From JAIOYV01 sp964388245 (GTDB taxonomy: Bacteria > Bacteroidota > Bacteroidia > Bacteroidales > M50B96), in assembly GCA_964388245.1 (NCBI GenBank), contig CAYLZH010000040.1, positions 1 through 24,324 on the forward strand: a stretch of 24,324 bases of DNA, given 5' to 3'. A program made the position numbers and the translations under genes. The notes beneath the pieces were generated by a model, which saw nothing but the letters and a program-made list of their open reading frames with translations, was not told the DNA's origin and searched no databases. Shown here one piece after another: positions 1 to 7,617 of this stretch. Position 1 is the stretch's first letter. Every line of letters starts with the position of its first letter.

Positions 1-327
1 GTAAATCTTATACTCAATGGTATTGATGCTATTATTGAACAAAAAGCCAACGATCCGGACTATGCCGGCGAAATAAAAATTGTTATCAATAAACACCCGG
101 AAATTATACGATTATCTTTTTTTGATAATGGAATTGGGATTACTGCTGATAAAAAAGATAAAATCTTTGATCCCTTTTTTACTTCTAAGAAAGTTGGAAA
201 AGGAACAGGCCTGGGATTATCAGTTTCGTTTAACCTGATAAATGAGCATGGAGGAAAAATATATTTTAAAAGCACTGAAAGATTAGGAACCGAATTTGTT
301 GTCGAACTACCTTGTTATTCAAAATAG
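1..327 (+). CDS. Sensor histidine kinase, C-terminal ATPase part (5' truncated by window edge)
   Basis: Only the last 108 codons are present; the frame is open from base 1 to the stop at 325-327. The visible part is a complete HATPase_c (GHKL) domain in canonical order: an N box (NLILNGIDAI, with Gly where Ala is usual), a G1 box (DNGIGI), an F box (FDPFFTSK) and a G2 box (GTGLGLSVS), followed by the final strand ending in ELPCYSK. In this family the domain binds ATP and phosphorylates a His in the preceding, here missing, dimerisation domain. The stop lies 6 bases before the ATG of the response regulator at 334, so the two are almost certainly co-transcribed cognate partners. The sensed signal cannot be inferred because the input domain lies outside the window. 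Confidence 0.93.
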   Translation, partial: VNLILNGIDAIIEQKANDPDYAGEIKIVINKHPEIIRLSFFDNGIGITADKKDKIFDPFFTSKKVGKGTGLGLSVSFNLINEHGGKIYFKSTERLGTEFVVELPCYSK

Positions 328-333
328 TTAAAG

Positions 334-1674
334 ATGAAGATTTATGTTGTAGACGATGAGCGGATAATCAGAGTGGCGCTGGCCGACGAATTGAGAGATG
401 CTGGTTATGAAGTTATTGAGTTTGCCAATGCAAAACCGGCTCTCTTGCAGATGAAAAGTGAGACACCTGATATTGTGATTACCGATCTGAAAATGCCGGA
501 TATAAACGGAATCGAATTTCTGAAAAGGATCAAGGAATTTAACCACAATATTTATGTGGTGCTGATGACAGCCTATTCAACCGTGTCGACTGCTGTTGAG
601 GCCATGAAACTTGGAGCCTATGATTATGTAGAAAAACCTTTTGATAATGAAAAAATCCTCATAATTATTGAACATATTGTTGAACTTAAGCAAATTAAAA
701 CCGAAAACAGGGAATTAAAACTTAAACTAAAACACGATTACGACTTTTCCTCATTTGTTGGAAAAAGTCAGGAGGTATCCGATATTTTCGAGCTGATTAA
801 AATTGTAGCTCATAAAACCACAAGTGTATTGTTAACAGGCGAAACAGGTACCGGAAAAGAATTGGTCACAAATATTATCCATTACAACAGTACCCGTAGT
901 AAAAAACCACTTGTAAAAGTAAGTTGCGCTATATTAAGCCGCGATATTTTCGAATCCGAATTATTCGGGCACGAAAAGGGTGCCTTTACAGGTGCAGTAT
1001 CAGAAAAAGCAGGCAGGTTCGAACTTGCCAATGGAGGCACTCTCTATCTCGATGATATTGATGATGTACCCCTTGAAATGCAGGTGAAATTACTTAGAGC
1101 ACTTGAAGAACGGGAAATTGAGCGTGTAGGCGGAACTAAAACTATCAGTGTAGATATCAGGCTTATAGCCTCAACAAAAAAGAATCTGCGTCAAATGGTT
1201 GATGAAGGAAAATTCAGGGAGGACTTGTATTACCGCCTTAATGTTTTTCCGATTAACCTGCCTCCTTTACGAGAACGGCCTGCCGACATTGTTAATCTTA
1301 CGAAGCATTTTGTTTCAGTATATAACGAAAATGGGAATATAGAAATCGATCAGAAAGTATTCGATATTTTAAAAGAATATCCGTTTCCGGGAAACGTCAG
1401 GGAACTAAAAAACCTGGCCGAGCGCCTTACCCTGTTAAGCACAAATAATCTTATTGATAAAAGCACTTTACCTCTTGAAATTAAGTTTCCGGGATTTAAA
1501 CCAGCCTGTTTCTCGTTCGATGATAAAACCCTGAATGAGATTCTTGATGAAGTAGAAAAAAATGCTATTTTGGCCGCTCTGGATAAGGCACGGGGCAATA
1601 AGGCAAAAGCATCGGAATATCTGGGACTACCTCCTTCAACCCTGAAATCAAAAATAGTTAAATACAATCTATAA
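334..1674 (+). CDS. Sigma-54-dependent response regulator (NtrC/AtoC type)
   Basis: A 446-residue transcription activator with the full three-domain layout. Receiver, residues 1-120: acidic pair D7/D8, phospho-acceptor D51, T79 and K101. AAA+ sigma-54 interaction domain, about 137-365: Walker A GETGTGKE with K175, the intact GAFTGA loop at 216-221 that contacts sigma-54, and the FREDLYYRL stretch. Fis-type helix-turn-helix at the C-terminus, about 420-446. The family hydrolyses ATP to remodel sigma-54 RNA polymerase at -24/-12 promoters after phosphorylation by the partner kinase. Oddities: Walker B reads LYLDDIDD, so Asp (D241) replaces the usual catalytic Glu; Ser197 sits where PspF has Asn64; Lys282 sits where PspF has the sensor I Asn149. 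No -24/-12 promoter was seen nearby, so the targets are unknown. Confidence 0.96.
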   Translation: MKIYVVDDERIIRVALADELRDAGYEVIEFANAKPALLQMKSETPDIVITDLKMPDINGIEFLKRIKEFNHNIYVVLMTAYSTVSTAVEAMKLGAYDYVEKPFDNEKILIIIEHIVELKQIKTENRELKLKLKHDYDFSSFVGKSQEVSDIFELIKIVAHKTTSVLLTGETGTGKELVTNIIHYNSTRSKKPLVKVSCAILSRDIFESELFGHEKGAFTGAVSEKAGRFELANGGTLYLDDIDDVPLEMQVKLLRALEEREIERVGGTKTISVDIRLIASTKKNLRQMVDEGKFREDLYYRLNVFPINLPPLRERPADIVNLTKHFVSVYNENGNIEIDQKVFDILKEYPFPGNVRELKNLAERLTLLSTNNLIDKSTLPLEIKFPGFKPACFSFDDKTLNEILDEVEKNAILAALDKARGNKAKASEYLGLPPSTLKSKIVKYNL

Positions 1675-1719
1675 AATCGTCAGAATTTCGACTTTTACGA
1701 CGAAATCCTGACGATTTTT
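1674..1719 (+). terminator. Intrinsic terminator after the two-component operon
   Basis: A 17-base inverted repeat (1674-1690 with 1701-1717) with one A/C mismatch and a 10-base loop, ending in a short T run. It starts on the last base of the response regulator stop codon and closes the kinase/regulator operon before the next gene at 1882. Confidence 0.8.
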
Positions 1720-1824
1720 AATGTAGTATATTCTACCTGAGAAATAAATCTAAAAAAAACTTCATCTCATATTCAGATACTTACAGCTTTACCTTACCAG
1801 CAATAGGCTTTCCGTTTTAGCAGG

Positions 1825-1832
1825 TACATTTA
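1825..1832 (+). promoter_or_regulatory. Possible -7 element for the haem-domain lipoprotein gene
   Basis: TACATTTA matches 7 of 8 positions of the Bacteroidota -7 consensus TAnnTTTG and lies about 50 bases before the ATG at 1882. No convincing TTTG element is visible at the -33 distance, so this is only a weak assignment. Confidence 0.3.
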
Positions 1833-1881
1833 TTGAAGTTTTTAGATTAAGATAAATTTCAATAAATTAAAAGTTTACAAA

Positions 1882-3099
1882 ATGAAAAAGAGTTTAATTT
1901 ACTTAACAGCCATCATGTTTTTAGGAATGGCCTTATCACTAACCCAATGTAAAAATGATGATGATACACCTACCGATCCGGGTGAAAGCTCCACTGAACT
2001 CCTTGTCAAAAAATTCGACAGTGCCCCAACTCTTGACGGGGATATCGATGAAATGTGGGGAACCGCTCAGCGGCTGGTTGGAACTACAGAGGTCCCTAAC
2101 TTAGCGGCACGTGGCACTTATCTTAATCCCGATGGAGAAGGTATTGAGGAAAACCTCGGACTGTTTGAGCCTTTTTCAGGTGAGAAATATGACTTCACAA
2201 TGCGAGCAGGTTACTATGGAGATGATATTTTCTTCCTGCTTGAATGGGACGATGATGATGACAGCAAAGACAGGCAATCATGGTATTTCGATCCTGCTGA
2301 CAAACTTTGGAAAGGCGAGCACAAATATGCCAATGCTGCTGATGACAAATTTTATGAAGATAAATTTGCCTTCTTCTGGCCAATCGGACAGGTAGACGGT
2401 TTTGACGCTTCAACCTGCTATGCAACCTGTCATCAGAACCTGCCTATTGCAAACGCCAAGGATAAACATTCAAGACACTATACCATTGTTGATGGTCAGA
2501 AAGTTGATATGTGGCACTGGAAAAGGGTAAGAGGAACATATGCCGATCAGGTAGATGACCAGGTATTAAATTATGCCGATCCTGCACTTCAGTCAGGAGC
2601 CAATGGCCGTGGAGGTGACTCATCAGGTGAAGCCGGATATTCGAACAATAAGCAAACATTGAATAATGGCGTAGAAGATGTCGACGTACCAAAATACGTT
2701 ATTCCTGATCAAACCAACTACTACTGGATTAGCGCCGATGATATTACTGACGGTACTGCCAAGATGGTAACTGCTGTTGATGAGAACGGTGTATTAACTT
2801 ATGATGGAGGTGGTACTATTGATCCAGCCGATGGTGGTTACGAGCAAGGTGTTGGAGCAAAGCGTTTCCCAAGTGTTACAACCAAAGCCTTTACACTTGG
2901 AAGGGCCGATGTTAGTGTAAAAGCTGTTTATACAGGATCGGGCTGGATTTGCGAATTTACCCGTAAGCTAAATACTAACGACGAAGATGATGCAGTATTT
3001 GTTGTAGCAGAAGATATGCCATTTGGATTAGCTATTTTTAACAATGCCGCAATTGCACACGCAATTAAATCAAACCTTTTGATGAAATTCGAACAATAA
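1882..3099 (+). CDS. Lipoprotein with ethylbenzene-dehydrogenase-type haem-binding domain
   Basis: A 405-residue lipoprotein. The signal peptide ends at C23 (lipobox LTQC); the following K-N-D-D-D resembles the acidic export signal of surface-exposed Bacteroidota lipoproteins. The mature part begins with a strand typical of the family (APTLDGDIDEMW), then the beta-rich domain seen in cytochrome c-552/DMSO-reductase-like haem subunits (EB_dh family). It carries C179-Y-A-T-C183-H184, a CX3CH rather than CXXCH arrangement, followed by M210-W-H-W-K, a pairing I recall from ethylbenzene-dehydrogenase-related proteins. Family members bind haem and serve as electron-transfer subunits or partners; the substrate here is unknown. 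No molybdoenzyme partner gene is adjacent. It stands alone between two terminators. The assignment to the family is good; whether the haem is covalently bound is uncertain. Confidence 0.8.
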   Translation: MKKSLIYLTAIMFLGMALSLTQCKNDDDTPTDPGESSTELLVKKFDSAPTLDGDIDEMWGTAQRLVGTTEVPNLAARGTYLNPDGEGIEENLGLFEPFSGEKYDFTMRAGYYGDDIFFLLEWDDDDDSKDRQSWYFDPADKLWKGEHKYANAADDKFYEDKFAFFWPIGQVDGFDASTCYATCHQNLPIANAKDKHSRHYTIVDGQKVDMWHWKRVRGTYADQVDDQVLNYADPALQSGANGRGGDSSGEAGYSNNKQTLNNGVEDVDVPKYVIPDQTNYYWISADDITDGTAKMVTAVDENGVLTYDGGGTIDPADGGYEQGVGAKRFPSVTTKAFTLGRADVSVKAVYTGSGWICEFTRKLNTNDEDDAVFVVAEDMPFGLAIFNNAAIAHAIKSNLLMKFEQ

Positions 3100-3171
3100 T
3101 AATCTGGATAACTATTAGTTCGATGAACTAAAACATTTTTTCCAAATCAATTTTAGATAGTTAATAAAATT

Positions 3172-3210
3172 AGTGACTCACAGGTAAGACTTGTGGGTCA
3201 CTTTTTTTTT
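3172..3210 (+). terminator. Strong intrinsic terminator
   Basis: Stem 3173-3182 (GTGACTCACA) pairs with 3192-3201 (TGTGGGTCAC) with one G-T wobble, a 9-base loop and a run of nine T (3202-3210). It ends transcription of the haem-domain lipoprotein gene. Confidence 0.92.
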
Positions 3211-3493
3211 GAAACTATTGAAGTTGAAATGAATTCATTGCAAATCATTAATTTTAATGTTATCCCAAACGATTAAAGCTTAGACTCTCTCCTGAGGTAT
3301 CAATCCATACATACATCTTATGCATATTGTTTGATATCAGGCAAATGATACAAAAGCCATTTAGTTTGAAATAGGATGTATCGTATTTTTGTAATCCATC
3401 CCAACTATTTTTGGCAGCGTTACCAAAATTTATGACAAGGATTTGATGATAATAATCCTCTGTAAAAAATTCACTTATGTTATTTGTTGTAAT
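3211..3493. other. Intergenic stretch between convergent genes, with a 77-codon start-less frame on the minus strand
   Basis: No recognisable gene. On the minus strand, the frame directly following the amber stop of the phosphoesterase gene stays open for 77 codons to a TAA at 3260-3262. It has no early start codon; the only ATGs are near the middle. It ends in ...WIDTSGESLSFNRLG. I do not recognise the peptide. It may be chance or a gene fragment. Confidence 0.35.
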
Positions 3494-6196
3494 CTACCGA
3501 ATTAGCGACACCAGGCCGGATGAAAGCAGATTGCCATTAAGTTTGTACTTCAGAATATAGGTTCCGTTTTCAACTTCTTTTCCTGTTGAATTGAATGCAT
3601 CCCAAACAGTTGCATATTTTCCGGGGACTTTACTTTCGTTAAGCAAAACTCTTACTAACTGTCCGGCCAGATTGTAGACTGAAATAGTTACCATGGCCTT
3701 TTGCTGTATTTCAAACTCTACTTGTAATTTTTCATTGAAGGGGCTTGGATAATAGGTAAATGAGGATTTGAGATTCAGTTCACTAATGCTGATTTCAGCT
3801 TTTTTAATTGTAACCGTAATTTGATCAAAGGCCGGAATGTCAACATTTACATAGCAAGTAGCAGTGGTGCCATTTTCCAACACTTGCATTAAAGTTCCAT
3901 TTGTTACAGTAAAACCAAACTGACTGATTGGCATTATAAATTTGACAAGGCCGCCATCAAAACTCAAATTGTGGTTATTGCTAATAGTCGCAGAAACCAG
4001 ATCAAGAGAACCATTATTGGCCATATTGAAATCAATGCTTAACATATCGCTACCAACGTGCGATTGAATGGCGTTTTCAGCTTGCAAGCTGCCATTGTTA
4101 ACACGGATTACCCGGTAGGTTCGGTCACCATTGCAGGTATTCGCAGTAGATAAATTATAAGGATATACATTTATGTCGCCTGTGTTATCATGATTGTGTC
4201 CCCATAAGGCCATGTCGACTCCCAGGTTTGTTAGGTTCAGCTCATGTTTAAAATCATAATGGTAAAACAGCACCTTAGTCATGTTTCCTGCGGCTGCCAG
4301 ATCGTTTTGCAGCCAGGCTATTTGTTCAGATGTAAAGCTTTCGTAACCATAAACACTGTCCATGTACATATCATAATTGTCGTAGGCTTCCAGGCCTGTA
4401 AAATGAATATTTCCATAATTGAAACTATAATCGTGTGATTGATAAGTTGTTTGTGTAGGAGTGATTTCACGCTGTCGCCAACCAAAAAAACGCCACCATT
4501 CACGTCGGGCTGTTCCCTGAACCGGGGGTGTGTCTTCCCAACCACCAATATCATGATTACCGGGAACAATATAAACCGGAACCTCAAATAGTTGTAAAAG
4601 CTCTATTGCCATAGTATGATTTCGTAAACATTCAAAATCTTCAAGCTCACCTTCATTCAATAAGTCACCTGTTAAAAGCACAAACTCCGGATTGATCAGG
4701 TTTATGTCTTTGATCACTTCATATAGATCTTCCATCTCCGACACATCTGTTTCGTAGCCAGGTTCACCATAATAGGTTTTTCCCGGAAGGTGTGTATCTG
4801 TGATATGAATAAAGTTATAGTTCGTTTTGTATTGATCTATTACTTTTATTGCATTCCTAACTGTATCAATAAGACCATTGGAAGTAGTTACTCGTAAATC
4901 ATATAGTTCATACGTGTCGACATTGGGAATAACTGAGTTTAAGGTCCACCTTTCGAGAGTTGCATCGTAATCGAACTGTATAATATTTATTGGAACCGAT
5001 ACATGTTCGTATAACAACTCCGCACTCCACGATGAAGCTGATTCCGGAGCAAAACATACAATGTTAAATTCCTCGCCGGGAAGTACAATTAACGGTATGT
5101 TCAGCAAGGGCCGTTGAACAATGGTTAAGGTATCACCAATTGGCATATCGCATTCCGATGAAAGGTATTCGAATACTCCCGGAGAAAGATAGGTAAGGCT
5201 TGTTTCATTTATAGTTGTACCAGCAAATTGTAGTTCCGCCTCGCCAAAATATTTAGGAATAAATAGCAGTTTAACCAGCGTGTCGATATCATTACAAATA
5301 ATATTTCCACTGAAATTTAAAATAATACTCCCGGGATTTGACACATCTGTAATGATTCCTGTTTCGGAGAGAGTGTTTGATTTATTATAACCGGTATATT
5401 CAAAAACAGAGTCGTTGTAGGCTATCTGCAAGGAATAGGAATTTATTGGAGCATTCTGATTTAGAATTGAAATATAAATGTAAAGCTCATGGGTTATAGA
5501 ATCATATACAATTTTATCAGGCGTTGAAATAAAAAGCTCGCTGGAATCTGACTGTAGATCATCAATGCTTCTTGGATGAAGGTTTTTCTGATTATAGTTT
5601 ATTCCAACTACTCCAACAATTTTTTCGAATGTGTAATTCTGAAACAATGGAAATCCATGTTGTTCCAGATCAAAAATTCCGGGTCGAACACTACAAATTC
5701 CACTGCCGTCGTTCACCTCCCAATTTCCCCATGAATCGTATAAGGCGCTAACACTACAGTTGTTTATTTCAACCAAAACTCCTTCATAAGCCTCACAGCT
5801 AACATCAGCACTAGATATGGTTGCTGTTTGGGGCAAAGGATTGGAAGTATTAATTACCTGATAGGTACTCAGGTTCTTTATTTCAGTATAACCTTGATAT
5901 TCTGTAATAATACCGGAAATTAAAACACTATCTCCAATGTTTGGAAGGTAATTGTTATCGTAAACAAAAAGGCCGTTCCAGGCACCACCTTGCGATGAAG
6001 ATATAAAAAATCTGCCACCCAGATAATCAGTTGCCGTTACTATACCACCGGTTGTAACACTTTGTCCGCTGTATAAAGAAGGATAGAAACCACCTCCACT
6101 AATAGTGGTATATTGAATATCGTATATGCTGGTTTGAGCAAATGAGGTACTTGAGATGAAGATAAATATGATAATTATTATATTGCTCTTGTGCAT
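3494..6196 (-). CDS. Secreted multidomain metallophosphoesterase with T9SS sorting domain
   Basis: A 900-residue exported protein. The signal peptide ends near residue 20 (SFAQ). Approximate domain order: an OB-fold-like region (22-215) of the kind attached to secreted nucleases and phosphatases; a cohesin-like beta domain (220-335); an Ig-like domain (362-455); a calcineurin-type phosphoesterase (460-700); a beta linker; and a T9SS type A sorting domain (about 810-900, starting YYPSPFNEKL). The two-metal site is complete: D467-T-H469, G-D511-LLN514, G-N547-H548-D549, H646 and G-H667-N-H669. The family cleaves phosphomono- or diesters; the substrate is not predictable from this. The sorting domain implies export across the outer membrane and attachment to, or release from, the cell surface. 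The gene is monocistronic with a clear promoter at 6244-6274. Confidence 0.93.
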   Translation of the reverse strand: MHKSNIIIIIFIFISSTSFAQTSIYDIQYTTISGGGFYPSLYSGQSVTTGGIVTATDYLGGRFFISSSQGGAWNGLFVYDNNYLPNIGDSVLISGIITEYQGYTEIKNLSTYQVINTSNPLPQTATISSADVSCEAYEGVLVEINNCSVSALYDSWGNWEVNDGSGICSVRPGIFDLEQHGFPLFQNYTFEKIVGVVGINYNQKNLHPRSIDDLQSDSSELFISTPDKIVYDSITHELYIYISILNQNAPINSYSLQIAYNDSVFEYTGYNKSNTLSETGIITDVSNPGSIILNFSGNIICNDIDTLVKLLFIPKYFGEAELQFAGTTINETSLTYLSPGVFEYLSSECDMPIGDTLTIVQRPLLNIPLIVLPGEEFNIVCFAPESASSWSAELLYEHVSVPINIIQFDYDATLERWTLNSVIPNVDTYELYDLRVTTSNGLIDTVRNAIKVIDQYKTNYNFIHITDTHLPGKTYYGEPGYETDVSEMEDLYEVIKDINLINPEFVLLTGDLLNEGELEDFECLRNHTMAIELLQLFEVPVYIVPGNHDIGGWEDTPPVQGTARREWWRFFGWRQREITPTQTTYQSHDYSFNYGNIHFTGLEAYDNYDMYMDSVYGYESFTSEQIAWLQNDLAAAGNMTKVLFYHYDFKHELNLTNLGVDMALWGHNHDNTGDINVYPYNLSTANTCNGDRTYRVIRVNNGSLQAENAIQSHVGSDMLSIDFNMANNGSLDLVSATISNNHNLSFDGGLVKFIMPISQFGFTVTNGTLMQVLENGTTATCYVNVDIPAFDQITVTIKKAEISISELNLKSSFTYYPSPFNEKLQVEFEIQQKAMVTISVYNLAGQLVRVLLNESKVPGKYATVWDAFNSTGKEVENGTYILKYKLNGNLLSSGLVSLIR

Positions 6197-6243
6197 ACAT
6201 TTAAGTTAGGCAGCCCGGCAATATCACCCGGCTTATTGCATTT

Positions 6244-6274
6244 CAAATGTAGTGCGATTTAAGGTATTTGCAAA
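6244..6274 (-). promoter_or_regulatory. Bacteroidota-type promoter of the metallophosphoesterase gene
   Basis: Read on the minus strand: TTTG (6274-6271), 19-base spacer, TACATTTG (6251-6244), an exact match to the TTTG-N19-21-TAnnTTTG housekeeping promoter of this phylum. The start codon at 6196 lies about 48 bases downstream. Confidence 0.85.
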
Positions 6275-6289
6275 AAGCAGGCAGTAGTA

Positions 6290-6606
6290 AAGGATTTGCG
6301 TGACAACATGCTGTTTAACCATTGCAGCCAGGGTATGGGCAAGGACAAATCTTTACTTCAACCACTGGCGGGGCTGTGTTTGTTGGTTTGTTTCTATCCG
6401 TGAACTTCGCACACGGTTATTGAGATTTAGCCACTACGTGGCATAACCTGATGTCCAATTTAAAAATGCATGGAAATTTCACTTTTCCTCTGGAAAATCG
6501 TGCATTTATTTATATATTAGATTAATGTAATATGAATCTTATTGCTGATATTCAGCTTTTTAAGAGATATGTGTTGAAAATCAGCAAAACCTATATTAAT
6601 TGCTAA
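6290..6606. other. Non-coding stretch with clustered hairpins
   Basis: No convincing gene. It contains closely spaced inverted repeats: CCGTG/CACGG (6398-6402 with 6412-6416); GGTTAT/ATAACC (6415-6420 with 6443-6448) enclosing GCCAC-TAC-GTGGC (6430-6442); AAATGCA/TGCATTT (6464-6470 with 6501-6507) enclosing TTTTCC-TCT-GGAAAA (6483-6497); and GCTGA-TAT-TCAGC followed by five T (6544-6561). The part at 6290-6450 is visibly richer in G+C than its surroundings. It could be a small structured RNA, the end of a mobile or repeated element, or a decayed insertion. Confidence 0.5.
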
Positions 6607-6983
6607 ACAGCAAGCCTTTTTTTAACAGAACCTTTCTTCGGAAACACCCAGGAAAATGGGAATGATTTTAAAATTAACTATCTTGGTGACGGGGATGAAT
6701 ACATTAGCTTTGTTCAGCTTACAAAAAGTGTTACAACAGGCATAGTTGATGAATCGGTTTTAAATAAAAGAGTTATAGCTTATCCCAATCCGATCCGGAG
6801 TATTGTCAATATCAAAATAAATGATCTTGTAGATGTTTTTATATATAACTCCCAGGTTTTCTTCAAGCATCATTTAGTGAATCAAATACTTTTAATATAA
6901 GCAATTTGCCAGAGGGAATATATTTTTTGTCAATTGAAACAAACAGAGGTATCCAAACAGCAAAAATTGTTTTAATTCAATAG
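6607..6983 (+). pseudogene. Frameshifted remnant of a T9SS-sorted secreted protein (C-terminal part only)
   Basis: Between the stop at 6604-6606 and about 6855, frame 1 reads through ...YLGDGDEYISFVQLTKS and then a sorting-domain start (VIAYPNPIRSIVNIKI ... VFIYNSQ). The reading continues in another frame as LQASFSESNTFNISNLPEG, then IYFLSIETNRG, and ends in AKIVLIQ with TAG at 6981-6983. Rejoining the halves requires one missing base near 6855-6865 (after AACTCCCAGGTT). Together they make a full T9SS type A sorting domain of about 70 residues. No start codon, signal peptide or upstream body of the protein is present, so this is the 3' end of a lost gene. A sequencing error could explain the frameshift but not the missing 5' part. 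Confidence 0.72.
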
Positions 6984-7016
6984 ACTCGCCTACGGCATAA
7001 ATCTTTTCTAAGGATT

Positions 7017-7033
7017 TTTGAATTGCATTCAAA
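7017..7033. repeat. Perfect inverted repeat upstream of the ECF sigma gene
   Basis: TTTGAAT-TGC-ATTCAAA, 7-base arms and a 3-base centre, 79 bases before the sigma factor ATG. It could be an operator; no T run follows, so it is not a typical terminator. Confidence 0.4.
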
Positions 7034-7111
7034 TTGATACCATTCTTAAAAAAAGTATCTTCATTGTAGTTTTTCGATAGTTTTTTCGACATATGGAGTA
7101 GAAACCAAAAA

Positions 7112-7615
7112 ATGGGATGGCAACAACATAACAGAAAAACCTTTAGCGAAGAGATTGAAAAGAACCAGGCAATCATTCATAAAATTACCCTGGTATACGC
7201 TAATAATCCAAACGACAGGGAAGACCTTTTTCAGGAAGTTTGTTTGCAACTTTGGACATCGTATGCCAGTTTCAGGGAAGACTCGAAGTTTACAACATGG
7301 TTGTACCGGGTAGCACTAAACACAGCTATTAGCTATGTGCGCTCGAAAAAGAACAGCTTTAGCTTTGAACCATTGGAAGAAAATGTACACCTTATTGGTG
7401 ATTGCTCTGATAAGAAAGAACAAGTTTCGGCCTTGCATGTGGCTATCTCCAGGCTAAACCGGATCGACAAAGCCATTATTCTTTTGTGGTTGGAAGAAAG
7501 AAGCTACGAGGAAATCTCAGCCATCCTGGGAATTTCGAAATCAAATGTCAGTGTGAAGCTGGTACGAATAAAGAAGAAACTGGAAGAATTGATGAATGCG
7601 ACAACTAATCAATAA
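7112..7615 (+). CDS. ECF-subfamily RNA polymerase sigma factor
   Basis: A 167-residue sigma-70 family protein with only regions 2 and 4, the extracytoplasmic-function layout. Region 2 (about 30-80) includes NPNDREDLFQEVCLQLW (the core-binding helix) and FTTWLYRVALNTAISYVR, the -10 recognition part. Region 4 (about 112-160) includes SYEEISAILGISKSNVSVKL, the helix-turn-helix for the -35 element. Length is usual for the family. The ATG at 7112 is the first in frame with the conserved block; the ATG at 7093 runs straight into a stop. Its stop is 2 bases from the ATG of the next gene, indicating translational coupling with a membrane protein that may restrain it. No zinc-type anti-sigma, FecR or TonB-dependent receptor gene is next to it. 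The regulon cannot be deduced. Confidence 0.94.
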   Translation: MGWQQHNRKTFSEEIEKNQAIIHKITLVYANNPNDREDLFQEVCLQLWTSYASFREDSKFTTWLYRVALNTAISYVRSKKNSFSFEPLEENVHLIGDCSDKKEQVSALHVAISRLNRIDKAIILLWLEERSYEEISAILGISKSNVSVKLVRIKKKLEELMNATTNQ

Positions 7616-7617
7616 TC

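Noticed and set aside
1720..1881. Sigma-54 promoter (-24/-12) for the haem lipoprotein as target of the adjacent regulator
   Set aside because: No GG/GC pair with correct spacing was seen; only a weak housekeeping -7 element is present.
6309..6405. Small frame of about 31 codons (MLFNHCSQGMGK...)
   Set aside because: Too short, no ribosome-binding or promoter support, and it runs into the hairpin cluster.
6305..6450. Integron attC site
   Set aside because: A GTTTAAC-like core can be found near 6313, but no matching GTTRRRY partner lies at a suitable distance. The GGTTAT/ATAACC arms run in the opposite order to attC.
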